IMG/VR virus record: IMGVR_UViG_3300028025_001937
Span: 1-23,448 of that record
DNA from: a virus
DNA: 23,448 nt
Direction: 5' to 3' (one strand)
The number at the start of each line of letters is the position of its first letter. Within the stretch, counting starts at the first letter, position 1. A program made the position numbers and the translations under genes. The notes beneath the pieces were generated by a model. That model was not told the DNA's origin. It saw nothing but the letters and a program-made list of their open reading frames with translations, and did no database searches. Of the stretch, positions 7,303 through 14,451 are shown piece by piece.

Positions 7303-10162
7303 CGCTAGGAGCGGGTACAGGAGTGCTATCTTCGGGGTCTAGGGCTGTTGCTTTTGCGCAATCAATCACCAATGCACTCACGGGTGGTGTGGACATTGCA
7401 GACCCACGCGACATGGCTTTCTTCAAAGTCCCGATGCAAGCACCCATCTTGTACAGGTCGTCCACCAGCCCTTTGTAAGAGACTTGGTTCTCGCTACACC
7501 ACTCACGCAAGAGTTTCACCGTCACAAACAAGTGCTTGGTGTCAGGCTCATAGCGGGTGATGAGTTCACCACGGGGTTCTCGTATTGGCGCTTCGGTAAG
7601 CCCTGAGCGTTTGTCCACCGTGCTGTTGATGACCAGCATATTGTTGTTGTGCTCATTAAGAAATAATCCCATGTGCGCTAAAGGACCCGATATTCCCGGG
7701 CGTACTTCAACCCGCATCCTGCCAATAGTTTGTACAGCCCATGCGTAAATGTTTTCTACGGCGATGTTATGCAAACCTAGTTTCTTGGTAATCAAACCAG
7801 CAGTCAGGGCACATGCGGCAGTAGCAGACCAAAACCGCTCACGCTGAGTGAGGCCAGCCGCTTTGTCAAACTTACGCTGGATTTTCTCCAACAACTTCTT
7901 GACTTCGGGCAGGTTGGCAATCACGTAGCGTATGAAGACTTCACCAGCCACGCCGTAGTTGTCGTACATAGCGTTGAACGCGCTATCAGATTCAGCCTTG
8001 GACATGTCATCAGTCTTGGAGACATTGAACTCCAGTATCCGCATCAACTCACCTTCGGGGAAGTCCTTCAAGTTGTACAACTGGTCGTACAGACTCTTGT
8101 TACCCGACGTAATCGCAATCATCGCCCAGCGCAACATGTTGCTTCGTTCAGCGTTAACTTGGGACATCATACGGTTGCGTCCCCTACCATGCGTAATGCC
8201 ATACGCCATGTTGCTAACCTCTTCGTCAGCCATGTTGGTCAGTTCGTCAATCGTCACCGAGATGTTGCCAAGCACAGAGATGCGGTGCATACGAGCCAAG
8301 TACTTATCTTCTTGGTTCATCAGGGTTTCCAATGGACGCCCCCAAATGCTGTTGACCATGTGCTGAATAGTTGTCTTACCCACGCCTGAGCCGTTGTTGG
8401 TCAGGTGAATAATCGAGCCACTTAGTTTGGTAAACTTGAACAGGGCAGAGCCAAAACCAGCGAACAGGGTGAACGCACGGACTTCATTACCTTCACGGGC
8501 GTAGTTGTTAGCCACTTTAGACCACTCGTGTAGCGTGCCCTTCTTTGTGTACATCGTCGCTAACTCTGCGGTTGCTTGCGACGACGGGCTGTAGTTCACC
8601 CCTGCGGCAGTTATCTCACGGTTGCCAACTACAAACTTCGTGTCGTCCTCACACCATCCAAACTGTTGCCGTGCTTTCTCAGCCTCTGCAAGTTGTTGCA
8701 ATTCACCTACCCAACGGGTTACATAAGCCATAAGTCCATCCAATTTCTTGTTGTATGCAGTCACGCCTTGAAAAGCAATGACTTCCCTAAATCTGTCTTT
8801 CGACAAGACGCTTGCTAACGGCGCAGAGAATTCCCGTATGCCGTCTTTGGGCATATGCAAGCGCATCCATAAAGATTCACCAGCATCAGGGTCAGTTAGC
8901 CTCTTGACCACGTAGAAGTCGTATTCATAAATGAGGTGGTCGCGTTCTTCTTCTGTCTCCTCATCGTCTTTCTTTTTGGCTTTCTCAGAAGGCAAGCCAC
9001 GCTTGTAGACCCCACCGTTCTTCCCACGAAAGTATGGGAACGGATACTCAGGAATCTCAACCGTAATGTCTTCTTCCAGCGTAGCGTTGCGCATCACCAC
9101 GATGTTGTCTTCTGCCGTAGCCGCCGCGATTTGTGACCCAATCTGTATGGGCGATGTAATCTTGTTGCGGTTCGGACAGTCGGTGCACCCTGTGGAGTTT
9201 AGGCTGTGAAATGTTGCGCACTTATAAGGCTTACCAAATAGGGCATCTGCCTTTACCTTGGTGTCCTGTGGGTCGTACTCCTCATGGGCATGAGAAATCT
9301 TGTGGATTGCCAACTCACCGTCTTCACAGTTAATGGCGATAGATAGCCCCGCTCTCCACAAAGGCTCTTCAACATCTTGCTGGTTGCGGTATATATGCAC
9401 GAGCTGCGCACAACCTTTACCTTCCGCACTCTTACGCATGATTGTCCCAAAGCGGGATATGCTGTTTCCCATCAAGGCGCGAGTGGTTGCATCTATTGGT
9501 CGGCGTTGCGTGGGCACCGCGAAACCAAGTTCGTTGTTGACTTCTTCCTCAGTACCCGCACCGACAATCGCTTGGAATCGGGAGAACTCCATAGCGCCAG
9601 AAGAAACCAGCACATCAACTCGTGACGGTGGGGAATCTTTATGGTTGAGTGTTTCGGGAATACGTAGGATACGAGCCGCATCTGCGGTCACCGCAGGGTC
9701 AGCCTTTAGGTCGTAAGCCGCACAAAACTTCTTGAACGCTTCAGCCGATGGCTTCCAATCGTTGTAGAAAATTGCTTTGGTCAGTGTCCAGTAGGCGTGT
9801 ACGCCACGGCCTGAGTTCACTATCGTTGGGCGTGGTAGCCCTGTGTCCTTAACAAACTGCTTGAGTGCATCTAAAGCAACGGCTTGTGTTTCGTAAGGTT
9901 TATTCTCACCGCAGTCTAAGTCAACCCAAAAGGCTTTGAACCATTTTGCGTTTTGTGCGGTACGCCCTTCTGAGGCGTTTAAATATTTAGCACATCCAAA
10001 GTACGCGTCGTACCCCTGTGCTAACAGCCCTTCTACTACACCATCTATTTCTTCAATCGTCTCTACAAAAGTTTGCCTCGGGGCACCTTTCTTTAGTCCC
10101 ACCACACAGTACATGCCTTCGTCGGCAAGCACGGAGGAGAGAAAGGGAATCCTTGAGGTCAT
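7289..10162 (-). CDS. Primase-helicase: AEP/RepB-type primase fused to DUF927-type ATPase
   Basis: A 957-residue replication protein that should lay primers and unwind DNA. The N-terminal third has archaeo-eukaryotic primase motifs: the D-x-D pair in FWVDLDCG (D81, D83), NSGRGVHAYW with H122, and DPAV..DAARILRIPETLNHK around 155-175. A possible metal site follows: C315, H319, C326, C329. After an acidic/basic linker (396-408) comes a DUF927-like helicase core: NNGSGVGKTT at 589-598 (K596), VTIDE as Walker B (D639, E640), GRGRNR near 660 and a sensor-like IAITSGN near 682-688. Family matches are recalled from motif patterns. It lies between a Cro-like gene and a small terminal gene, in the promoter-to-terminator unit with the ssDNA-binding-like gene. 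The Shine-Dalgarno is weak (AAGAG). Confidence in primase plus helicase is high, less in exact family names. Confidence 0.88.
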   Translation of the reverse strand: MTSRIPFLSSVLADEGMYCVVGLKKGAPRQTFVETIEEIDGVVEGLLAQGYDAYFGCAKYLNASEGRTAQNAKWFKAFWVDLDCGENKPYETQAVALDALKQFVKDTGLPRPTIVNSGRGVHAYWTLTKAIFYNDWKPSAEAFKKFCAAYDLKADPAVTADAARILRIPETLNHKDSPPSRVDVLVSSGAMEFSRFQAIVGAGTEEEVNNELGFAVPTQRRPIDATTRALMGNSISRFGTIMRKSAEGKGCAQLVHIYRNQQDVEEPLWRAGLSIAINCEDGELAIHKISHAHEEYDPQDTKVKADALFGKPYKCATFHSLNSTGCTDCPNRNKITSPIQIGSQIAAATAEDNIVVMRNATLEEDITVEIPEYPFPYFRGKNGGVYKRGLPSEKAKKKDDEETEEERDHLIYEYDFYVVKRLTDPDAGESLWMRLHMPKDGIREFSAPLASVLSKDRFREVIAFQGVTAYNKKLDGLMAYVTRWVGELQQLAEAEKARQQFGWCEDDTKFVVGNREITAAGVNYSPSSQATAELATMYTKKGTLHEWSKVANNYAREGNEVRAFTLFAGFGSALFKFTKLSGSIIHLTNNGSGVGKTTIQHMVNSIWGRPLETLMNQEDKYLARMHRISVLGNISVTIDELTNMADEEVSNMAYGITHGRGRNRMMSQVNAERSNMLRWAMIAITSGNKSLYDQLYNLKDFPEGELMRILEFNVSKTDDMSKAESDSAFNAMYDNYGVAGEVFIRYVIANLPEVKKLLEKIQRKFDKAAGLTQRERFWSATAACALTAGLITKKLGLHNIAVENIYAWAVQTIGRMRVEVRPGISGPLAHMGLFLNEHNNNMLVINSTVDKRSGLTEAPIREPRGELITRYEPDTKHLFVTVKLLREWCSENQVSYKGLVDDLYKMGACIGTLKKAMSRGSAMSTPPVSALVIDCAKATALDPEDSTPVPAPSDDDL

Positions 10163-10184
10163 TGTTCGCTCTTTTGAAAACCGG

Positions 10185-10203
10185 AGTCTGCTGGCGGCAG
10201 ACT
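10185..10203 (-). other. Intergenic hairpin between HTH gene and primase-helicase gene
   Basis: A perfect 7-bp stem, AGTCTGC and GCAGACT around a 5-base loop, lies in the short gap after the Cro-like gene. On the minus strand it is followed by CCGG and then TTTTC. It could be a partial terminator or attenuator, or a processing site that lowers primase-helicase expression relative to upstream genes. The U-tract is short and displaced, so it is unlikely to stop transcription fully. Confidence 0.5.
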
Positions 10204-10208
10204 GTCGG

Positions 10209-10454
10209 TCAGGGTTTTTTAGATTTGAGTGTCTTAATCAGGTCACGTATGGTGTCGCGCATAGTGGGGTGGGGAAATGACTTCCCCAAGAACCACATGT
10301 AAACAGCCTGTCGTGATACCGATAAATACTCTGCTACGTCTTGCACGGGTATGTCTCTCGAAACGCATATGCGCCCAAGTTGTACACCGATGTGCTCGTT
10401 GTCAGCCGTTTTGTTTGCTTGTACAAACTTACGGGAGTAACCTTTGTTGTTCAT
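10209..10454 (-). CDS. Small Cro/XRE-like helix-turn-helix protein
   Basis: An 81-residue protein. The start at ATG 10454 is preferred because it forms an ATGA overlap with the preceding gene; a start ten codons earlier would overlap by 34 bases. Residues about 23-60 read as a Cro/XRE-type helix-turn-helix: LGRICVSRDIPVQDVAEYLSVSRQAVYMW, with a second helix ending RQAVYMWFLGK. The C-terminus is basic (LIKTLKSKKP). A DNA-binding regulator, perhaps of the operon in which it sits. The operator is not known. No dimerisation domain is apparent beyond the HTH. Confidence 0.72.
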   Translation of the reverse strand: MNNKGYSRKFVQANKTADNEHIGVQLGRICVSRDIPVQDVAEYLSVSRQAVYMWFLGKSFPHPTMRDTIRDLIKTLKSKKP

Positions 10455-10876
10455 GGTCTCTGCATTGCTCCATAGTTGTCCCAATACTCTTTATCGAGGA
10501 CTACATCTTTTACACTGCCTATCGTTACTTGTATGGAATCAGTTTCAACCACTATGCCGTCTTTACACCATATGATTTTTGGTACAGCATGTGTCCCTGC
10601 AAGGAAGTCCCTACCCGCCTGTGTGATACGGTACATCCCTGAGCGCGTTGCTCCATGTTCTGCTAAACCAAACCAAACTAAACGGCTTGCATGTGCCTCT
10701 GCCCTATAAGGGGCGCGAACAGAAACGCCATTAACAATGACGCCATGTCCATGTTGGGCAACTACCCAGTCATCAGCCTTAGCCATGATTTCAAGCACAG
10801 TAACTTTGTGTTTGCACATTCGGTGTGGGTTTAATTTCCGAATCTTTTGCCCACAACATTCACAAATTTTTGCCAT
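10451..10876 (-). CDS. Zinc-finger plus winged-helix-like protein
   Basis: A 141-residue protein starting at ATG with a near-perfect Shine-Dalgarno (AAAGGAGG). The N-terminus has clustered metal ligands (C5, C7, C8, H18, C21, H23 in MAKICECCGQKI and HRMCKHK). The middle reads like a winged helix ending in a wing (SRLVWFGLAEH, GMYRITQAGRDFL, about residues 63-92). The tail VPKIIWCKDGIVVETDSIQV is probably beta. Likely a DNA-binding protein in replication or transcription control, inferred from fold signs and operon position. A GC-rich hairpin lies just upstream of its ribosome site. The next gene starts inside its stop codon. Confidence 0.7.
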   Translation of the reverse strand: MAKICECCGQKIRKLNPHRMCKHKVTVLEIMAKADDWVVAQHGHGVIVNGVSVRAPYRAEAHASRLVWFGLAEHGATRSGMYRITQAGRDFLAGTHAVPKIIWCKDGIVVETDSIQVTIGSVKDVVLDKEYWDNYGAMQRP

Positions 10877-10893
10877 TAGTAGCCTCCTTTGTA

Positions 10894-10911
10894 GGGGGGC
10901 ATAAGCCCCCC
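10894..10911. other. GC-rich perfect hairpin upstream of the zinc/winged-helix gene
   Basis: GGGGGGC and GCCCCCC form a perfect 7-bp stem around the tetraloop ATAA, between the ssDNA-binding-like gene and the Shine-Dalgarno of the next gene. The T-rich flank (GTTGTTTTT) is on the plus-strand side, so it has terminator shape only for rightward transcription, although all local genes read leftward. In the leftward mRNA it may block ribosome or RNase movement, or stop antisense transcripts. Confidence 0.6.
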
Positions 10912-10918
10912 GTTGTTT

Positions 10919-11788
10919 TTACTCAGCCCAGTCGTCCAAGATTTCGCTCACATCTTTCGGTGCGGCTTTCTTAGCGCGTTTGGTTGGTTCCGCTTCTTCG
11001 GCGGGTGCGGCTTCTGCTTTTGCAACTGGTTCGGGTGCGGCTACTGCTTTTGTTTTTGCGCCGTCCAATGTTGCAGGGGTTGATGCAATCGCAGACTTGG
11101 CTTCTGCTGACTGCCCCTTCTCTTGTGCCAATGCCATCTCGTCGGCTTCCAAAGGACGTAGTGCCTTGAAGGTCAACTTAGGTGTAGCACTTGCTGTATC
11201 AAAACGCATCTCGGTAACGACTGCTGTGATTGGCAAACCGTGGCTACCCAAGAACTTAGCATATGCTTGCAGAGGCATTTTGCCGCCCTCAACATTACCA
11301 AAGATTGACTGCGCAGGGAGTGTTAGTTGGTACACATCGCCTTTGAGGTCGTTCTCAAGGGTAACTGCCAAGCGTTGGCTGTAACGGCAAGCACGTCCTG
11401 CGCCCTGAGTTGCGGAGCCAGCAATGTTTTGTGCACATGTTGCGCATTTGCCGGACTGTGGTTCGCTGACTTTGGAATCGGGTGAGACTCCATCGTTTGA
11501 CCAGCATGAGGGGGCGAGGACTTGTCCTTCAACATAAGTGTCTGCATAGTAACTACGGGATACGTGCGGGTTAGCCGCAACAATAACAATCGGCATGGCG
11601 CGGTCTTCGTTTTGTGCGATTTCTTTGCCGTCAACAATCATGCGGAATACACCGCCTTTGATTGATATACGCTTGCCTGAGCCACCACCCGAACCCATCA
11701 AGGCTTTGGTAGTTGCGTCCAGTTCAAGGTTACGCAAGTGTGCGGGTAAGGTATTGCCACCCTTGGCAAATAAAGTCATTTCAGTCAT
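10919..11788 (-). CDS. Putative phage single-stranded DNA-binding protein with zinc site
   Basis: A 289-residue protein. Residues 1-35 are a flexible Gly-rich start. The core (about 40-215) has beta-rich patches such as RISIKGGVFRMIV and RLAVTLEND, and four spaced cysteines (C95, C115, C118, C134) that could bind zinc, as in T4 gp32-type proteins. Residues about 225-275 are a low-complexity Ala/Glu/Lys linker, and the end is acidic with an aromatic residue (SEILDDWAE), the usual partner-docking tail of SSB proteins. It sits among primase-helicase and regulator genes. ATG has AGGAGA upstream and overlaps the stop of the HTH gene (ATGA). The SSB role comes from layout and context, as I do not recognise the exact family; another replication accessory protein is possible. 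Confidence 0.65.
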   Translation of the reverse strand: MTEMTLFAKGGNTLPAHLRNLELDATTKALMGSGGGSGKRISIKGGVFRMIVDGKEIAQNEDRAMPIVIVAANPHVSRSYYADTYVEGQVLAPSCWSNDGVSPDSKVSEPQSGKCATCAQNIAGSATQGAGRACRYSQRLAVTLENDLKGDVYQLTLPAQSIFGNVEGGKMPLQAYAKFLGSHGLPITAVVTEMRFDTASATPKLTFKALRPLEADEMALAQEKGQSAEAKSAIASTPATLDGAKTKAVAAPEPVAKAEAAPAEEAEPTKRAKKAAPKDVSEILDDWAE

Positions 11789-11979
11789 ATAGTTTCTCCT
11801 ATGGTTGGTTTGGTTTGGGTATTTGTCATGGCGTCGAGGTCTGCACGTTTAATGCGTACCTTTGTTCCAACTTTGAAGTGTGGGATTTTTCCCTCACGTA
11901 TCAGGGTGTAGACTGTTTGTCGGGAAACCCGCAAGTATTTTGCGACCTCCAAAACAGTCAGGGTTGTTTCAGCTTCCAC
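11785..11979 (-). CDS. Excisionase-family (HTH_17/MerR-like) DNA-binding protein
   Basis: A 64-residue protein with the classical short excisionase/AlpA-type DNA-binding domain: LTVLEVAKYLRVSRQTVYTL followed by the wing IREGKIPHFKVGTKVRIKRADLD. It starts at GTG with a strong AAGGAGA site and overlaps the previous gene by 11 bases and the next by four (ATGA). No integrase is seen here, so a role as transcription or replication regulator is more likely than excision. It is the second gene after the operon promoter and could act on the TTGACA repeats there, but that is inference. Confidence 0.85.
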   Translation of the reverse strand: MEAETTLTVLEVAKYLRVSRQTVYTLIREGKIPHFKVGTKVRIKRADLDAMTNTQTKPTIGETI

Positions 11980-12376
11980 TTGTGCTTCTCCTTACAGTAA
12001 CTGAGTATTTGCTATCTACATTGACGCCCGGGGGCATCAGGTCAGGGTTCTCATCCAAAAGTTGTTTCAGTGTGGCTTGACTAATGCGCTTTTCCAAAAG
12101 GTCAGGCATTTGGTGTTCCAAAATGAATTTGTGCATGGATGCCCAATCACTTGTCCAGTAGCGGGTTTTGACACCACGCATAACCGTACCGTGCTTGGTC
12201 TTGAGGCTATCGGCACCGACGGTCTTGCAGAGGTCAAGTAACTTGCTCTCCACCATTTCCATCTGTGCTTTCACCGCACCGTCTTCTTCTTCGTAACCAC
12301 GTAGAAGTTCGGCTCTCTTGTCGCGCATCTTTATGTAGACGGCGACGAGTTTGTCGGCTGAAATGTCTTCAGTCAT
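11969..12376 (-). CDS. Small coiled-coil protein, possibly Gam-like nuclease inhibitor
   Basis: A 135-residue protein, the first gene after the operon promoter, starting at ATG with a GAAGGAGAG site. Residues 1-50 form a charged helix (YIKMRDKRAELLRGYEEEDG). The second half has a compact pattern: GTVMRGVKTRYWTSDWASMH, then PDLLEKRISQATLKQLLDEN and NPDLMPPGVNVDSKYSVTVR. A helix followed by a small sheet with tryptophans resembles host-nuclease inhibitors of the Gam type that protect phage DNA ends. That comparison is weak and rests on general shape. The position as first gene of a replication operon fits a protein needed early. Confidence 0.7.
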   Translation of the reverse strand: MTEDISADKLVAVYIKMRDKRAELLRGYEEEDGAVKAQMEMVESKLLDLCKTVGADSLKTKHGTVMRGVKTRYWTSDWASMHKFILEHQMPDLLEKRISQATLKQLLDENPDLMPPGVNVDSKYSVTVRRSTSGS

Positions 12377-12405
12377 TTTTCTCTCCTTCTCTCTTTGTGT
12401 TGTCC

Positions 12406-12443
12406 ATCATACCGCTAAATTTAACATTGTCAAGTATTGTCAA
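12406..12443 (-). promoter_or_regulatory. Sigma-70-like promoter with tandem TTGACA boxes
   Basis: On the minus strand TTGACA (12433-12428) is followed by a 16-base spacer and TATGAT (12411-12406), five of six bases of the -10 consensus. A second TTGACA lies exactly 10 bases upstream (12443-12438), making a TTGACAAT direct repeat with one helical turn spacing. The upstream box overlaps the helicase stop codon. Transcription would start near 12399, giving a leader of about 22 bases to the first ATG. The repeat may be an operator or an alternative -35. Confidence 0.8.
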
Positions 12444-13987
12444 CTCAGTATTTCCCCGTATAGGTCAATAATTTTGTGGTGAATATCGACTTTGTTATTC
12501 AACATGGTGTACATGCGGCGTTCTACACCACTACCCTGCAAGTGCACTACAACTGATGGGTTCTTCTGCCCTGCCCTATGGACTCGTGCGTTGCATTGCA
12601 AATATGTCTCTACGGACATTACCGGACTCCAATACACAATCGTGTTTGCGGCATGTAGGGTGACCCCGTGTGACGCCGCTTGCGGTTGTATGACTAACAC
12701 TTGTGGGCTGTCAGTCGTTTGGAATCTCTCAAAAATTTCTGTGCGTTTGCTTGCGGATACCCCGCCGTGAATGACTGCGGTCGCGTAGCCGTGCTTCTTT
12801 AAGTCTTCGGACACAACTTCAATCGCATGTCTGAACGGCACGAACACCAGCACCTTGTGGCTAGACTCTTCAATAACTTCTCGTAGGACAGCAAGGCGGT
12901 TGCTTGCATCGAACTGCACAACTTCGCCTGTATCGGAATACACCGCACCACCTGATAGTTGCAGTAACTTATTGAGGTTAGCGGCGGCGTTGACTGTTGT
13001 TATCTCTTCACCAGCCGCTTGCACGATTAGTTGTCGGCGGAGTAACTCGTAGTATTTCTCTTGCTGTGCGGTAAGCGGTACGTCTCGCGTTACGTAGGTC
13101 ATCTCAGGTAAATCTAAGCATTGCTCTTTCGTAAAACGTATTGCGGGTTGTAGTGCTCTGTATACCGTGTCGTTCGCATCGGGCTTGGGCACCCACTTGA
13201 ACTGCGTGACTTTGTTCATCACTTGGTCTCTGAACCCACCAAAGAATCGAGGGATATTGTTGGGGTTAACTAACTTCGCTATGCCATAAGCATCTACTGG
13301 AGACTGTGAGGCGGGCGTTCCTGTCAACATCCATAGCCATGTGGTCGGTTGGAGTAATTTACTCAGGATTTTCCAACGCTTCGTCTGAGGATTTTTGTAG
13401 GCGTTTGCCTCATCAATCACGATTAAATCAAAGCCACCCTGTGCAACGGCTTCCGCTACGATTTCTAAACCGTCGTAGTTAATGATGACGAACTCTGCAT
13501 CACCCTTAATAATTTCTCTGCGTTTCTCAGGCTTGCCATACGCGACGTCTACTCTGCGGTGCATCGCAAATCTAAACAAGTCATTACGCCATGCCGAGTC
13601 CATGATGGACAAGGGGCAGATTACAAGCACGCGCTTGATAATCTTTTGCGTCATTAGATAGTCTGCCGACCATATAACACTAGCCGTTTTGCCTGTGCCC
13701 TGTTCGTTGAAACAGAACGCACGGCGGTGCATGGTTAGAAAAGACGATGTAACTTTTTGATGGTCGAATGGTTTGTAGAGCCCCGGCCACTTGTACGTTC
13801 CATTGATAGGTGACGGTACGTTGATACGTAAGTTCTTCAGCACTAGGGTCTCTTCCAAGCCCCAGTTCACCAACACACTTGCTGAGTTCTCATCTCTCTC
13901 CAACACCTTGCTCTTTGGAATCACCGTAGTGATTCTGTCGGGGTGTTTTACCTTGAGCAATATTGCTCTGTTCTCAATAATCTCCAT
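12440..13987 (-). CDS. SNF2/DEAD-like superfamily 2 helicase
   Basis: A 515-residue ATP-dependent DNA helicase or translocase. The start is ATG with GGAGAGAG directly upstream; a GTG 60 bases earlier lies inside a hairpin and is rejected. SF2 motifs appear in order: DHQ near 75 (Q-motif region), NEQGTGKT (K100) as Walker A, VLVICPLSIMD as Ia, VIDEAN (192-195) as Walker B, LTGTPAS (222-225) as III, VFVPFRHAIEV as IV, IQPQAASHGVTLHAAN as V and QCNARVHRAGQK (464-475) with arginine fingers as VI. Short phage SNF2 proteins of this length act in replication or recombination. It follows a 200-base non-coding gap, and the promoter of the next operon lies at its 3' end. Confidence 0.93.
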   Translation of the reverse strand: MEIIENRAILLKVKHPDRITTVIPKSKVLERDENSASVLVNWGLEETLVLKNLRINVPSPINGTYKWPGLYKPFDHQKVTSSFLTMHRRAFCFNEQGTGKTASVIWSADYLMTQKIIKRVLVICPLSIMDSAWRNDLFRFAMHRRVDVAYGKPEKRREIIKGDAEFVIINYDGLEIVAEAVAQGGFDLIVIDEANAYKNPQTKRWKILSKLLQPTTWLWMLTGTPASQSPVDAYGIAKLVNPNNIPRFFGGFRDQVMNKVTQFKWVPKPDANDTVYRALQPAIRFTKEQCLDLPEMTYVTRDVPLTAQQEKYYELLRRQLIVQAAGEEITTVNAAANLNKLLQLSGGAVYSDTGEVVQFDASNRLAVLREVIEESSHKVLVFVPFRHAIEVVSEDLKKHGYATAVIHGGVSASKRTEIFERFQTTDSPQVLVIQPQAASHGVTLHAANTIVYWSPVMSVETYLQCNARVHRAGQKNPSVVVHLQGSGVERRMYTMLNNKVDIHHKIIDLYGEILS

Positions 13988-14190
13988 GCTCTCTCCGATT
14001 GTTATGCACTCCAAACACGGTCTGTGTTTAGAGGAAATTGGCGGCACCTTGCGGGTGCCATTCGGTTAAATCACCTATCCTCAGAAAGGGGTCGATAGGC
14101 TCTAACTGGTGCGGTTTTCGTTTCCATGAAGGGATTGACAGCCCTCGCGCCCCTACCACTCACACCTAACCTTGGGGCGCACTAACAACT
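13988..14190. other. Non-coding, stem-loop-rich region; candidate structured RNA leader or replication origin
   Basis: The longest non-coding stretch in the minus-strand gene block, between the HNH-like gene and the SNF2 helicase. It holds inverted repeats: AAACAC/GTGTTT (14013-14018 with 14024-14029), GGCACC/GGTGCC (14043-14048 with 14054-14059), CCTATC/GATAGG (14074-14079 with 14094-14099), a weak 4-bp AGGG/CCCT (14130-14145), and GCGCCCC/GGGGCGC (14147-14153 with 14174-14180). I see no promoter, U-tract terminator or tRNA cloverleaf. It may be a 5' leader controlling helicase translation, or a replication origin beside helicase genes. Confidence 0.6.
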
Positions 14191-14451
14191 TTATTTCATT
14201 GACTTGTCTGAATTCCTTTTGAACGAACGATTCTTTGCGGGGGCTTGCAAGGTGTAACCCTCTTTGTTAGTGCCACCCTTACTCAGCGCAACCTTGTGGG
14301 CAACATCTTTACCCTTGCGGTCTACACCCTTCTTGTCCAGCGCACGTCTAGCGCGTTGACGTTCCATGCGTGCTTCGTGTGCACCCGCACGTTTCTTTTC
14401 CAGTTCCCACTCATGCTTGGCATCGCGGTCTGATTTGTTTTTGTATGTCAT
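14191..14451 (-). CDS. Small basic HNH-like protein
   Basis: An 86-residue, very basic protein. The first half is a charged helix (KHEWELEKKRAGAHEARMER). The second half reads KDVAHKVALSKGGTNKEGYT then QAPAKNRSFKRN, which follows the pattern of HNH endonuclease cores (H, then GG-x-N, then a later N-R), but the final catalytic histidine is not evident. It may be a degenerate or unusual HNH protein, or a nucleic-acid-binding protein. ATG overlaps the nuclease gene's stop by one base (TAATG) and has a GGAAGGA site upstream. It is the last gene before the non-coding gap. Confidence 0.68.
   Translation of the reverse strand: MTYKNKSDRDAKHEWELEKKRAGAHEARMERQRARRALDKKGVDRKGKDVAHKVALSKGGTNKEGYTLQAPAKNRSFKRNSDKSMK

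Noticed and set aside
11785-11979. Excisionase of a temperate phage
   Set aside because: The domain type is excisionase-like but no integrase or attachment site is visible here; a regulatory role is the simpler reading, though lysogeny cannot be excluded without the rest of the genome.
13988-14047. Upstream GTG extension of the SNF2 helicase
   Set aside because: The GTG is inside a stem-loop with no ribosome site, while ATG 13987 has GGAGAGAG next to it.
14135-14163. TTGACA on the plus strand as a rightward promoter
   Set aside because: No -10-like hexamer at 15-19 bases, and no plus-strand gene follows.
13988-14190. tRNA or hammerhead-type ribozyme in the hairpin region
   Set aside because: A T-arm-like stretch exists (GGGCTGTCAATCCC) but no 7-bp acceptor stem or anticodon arm can be matched at the right distance, and the hammerhead core CUGAUGA is absent.
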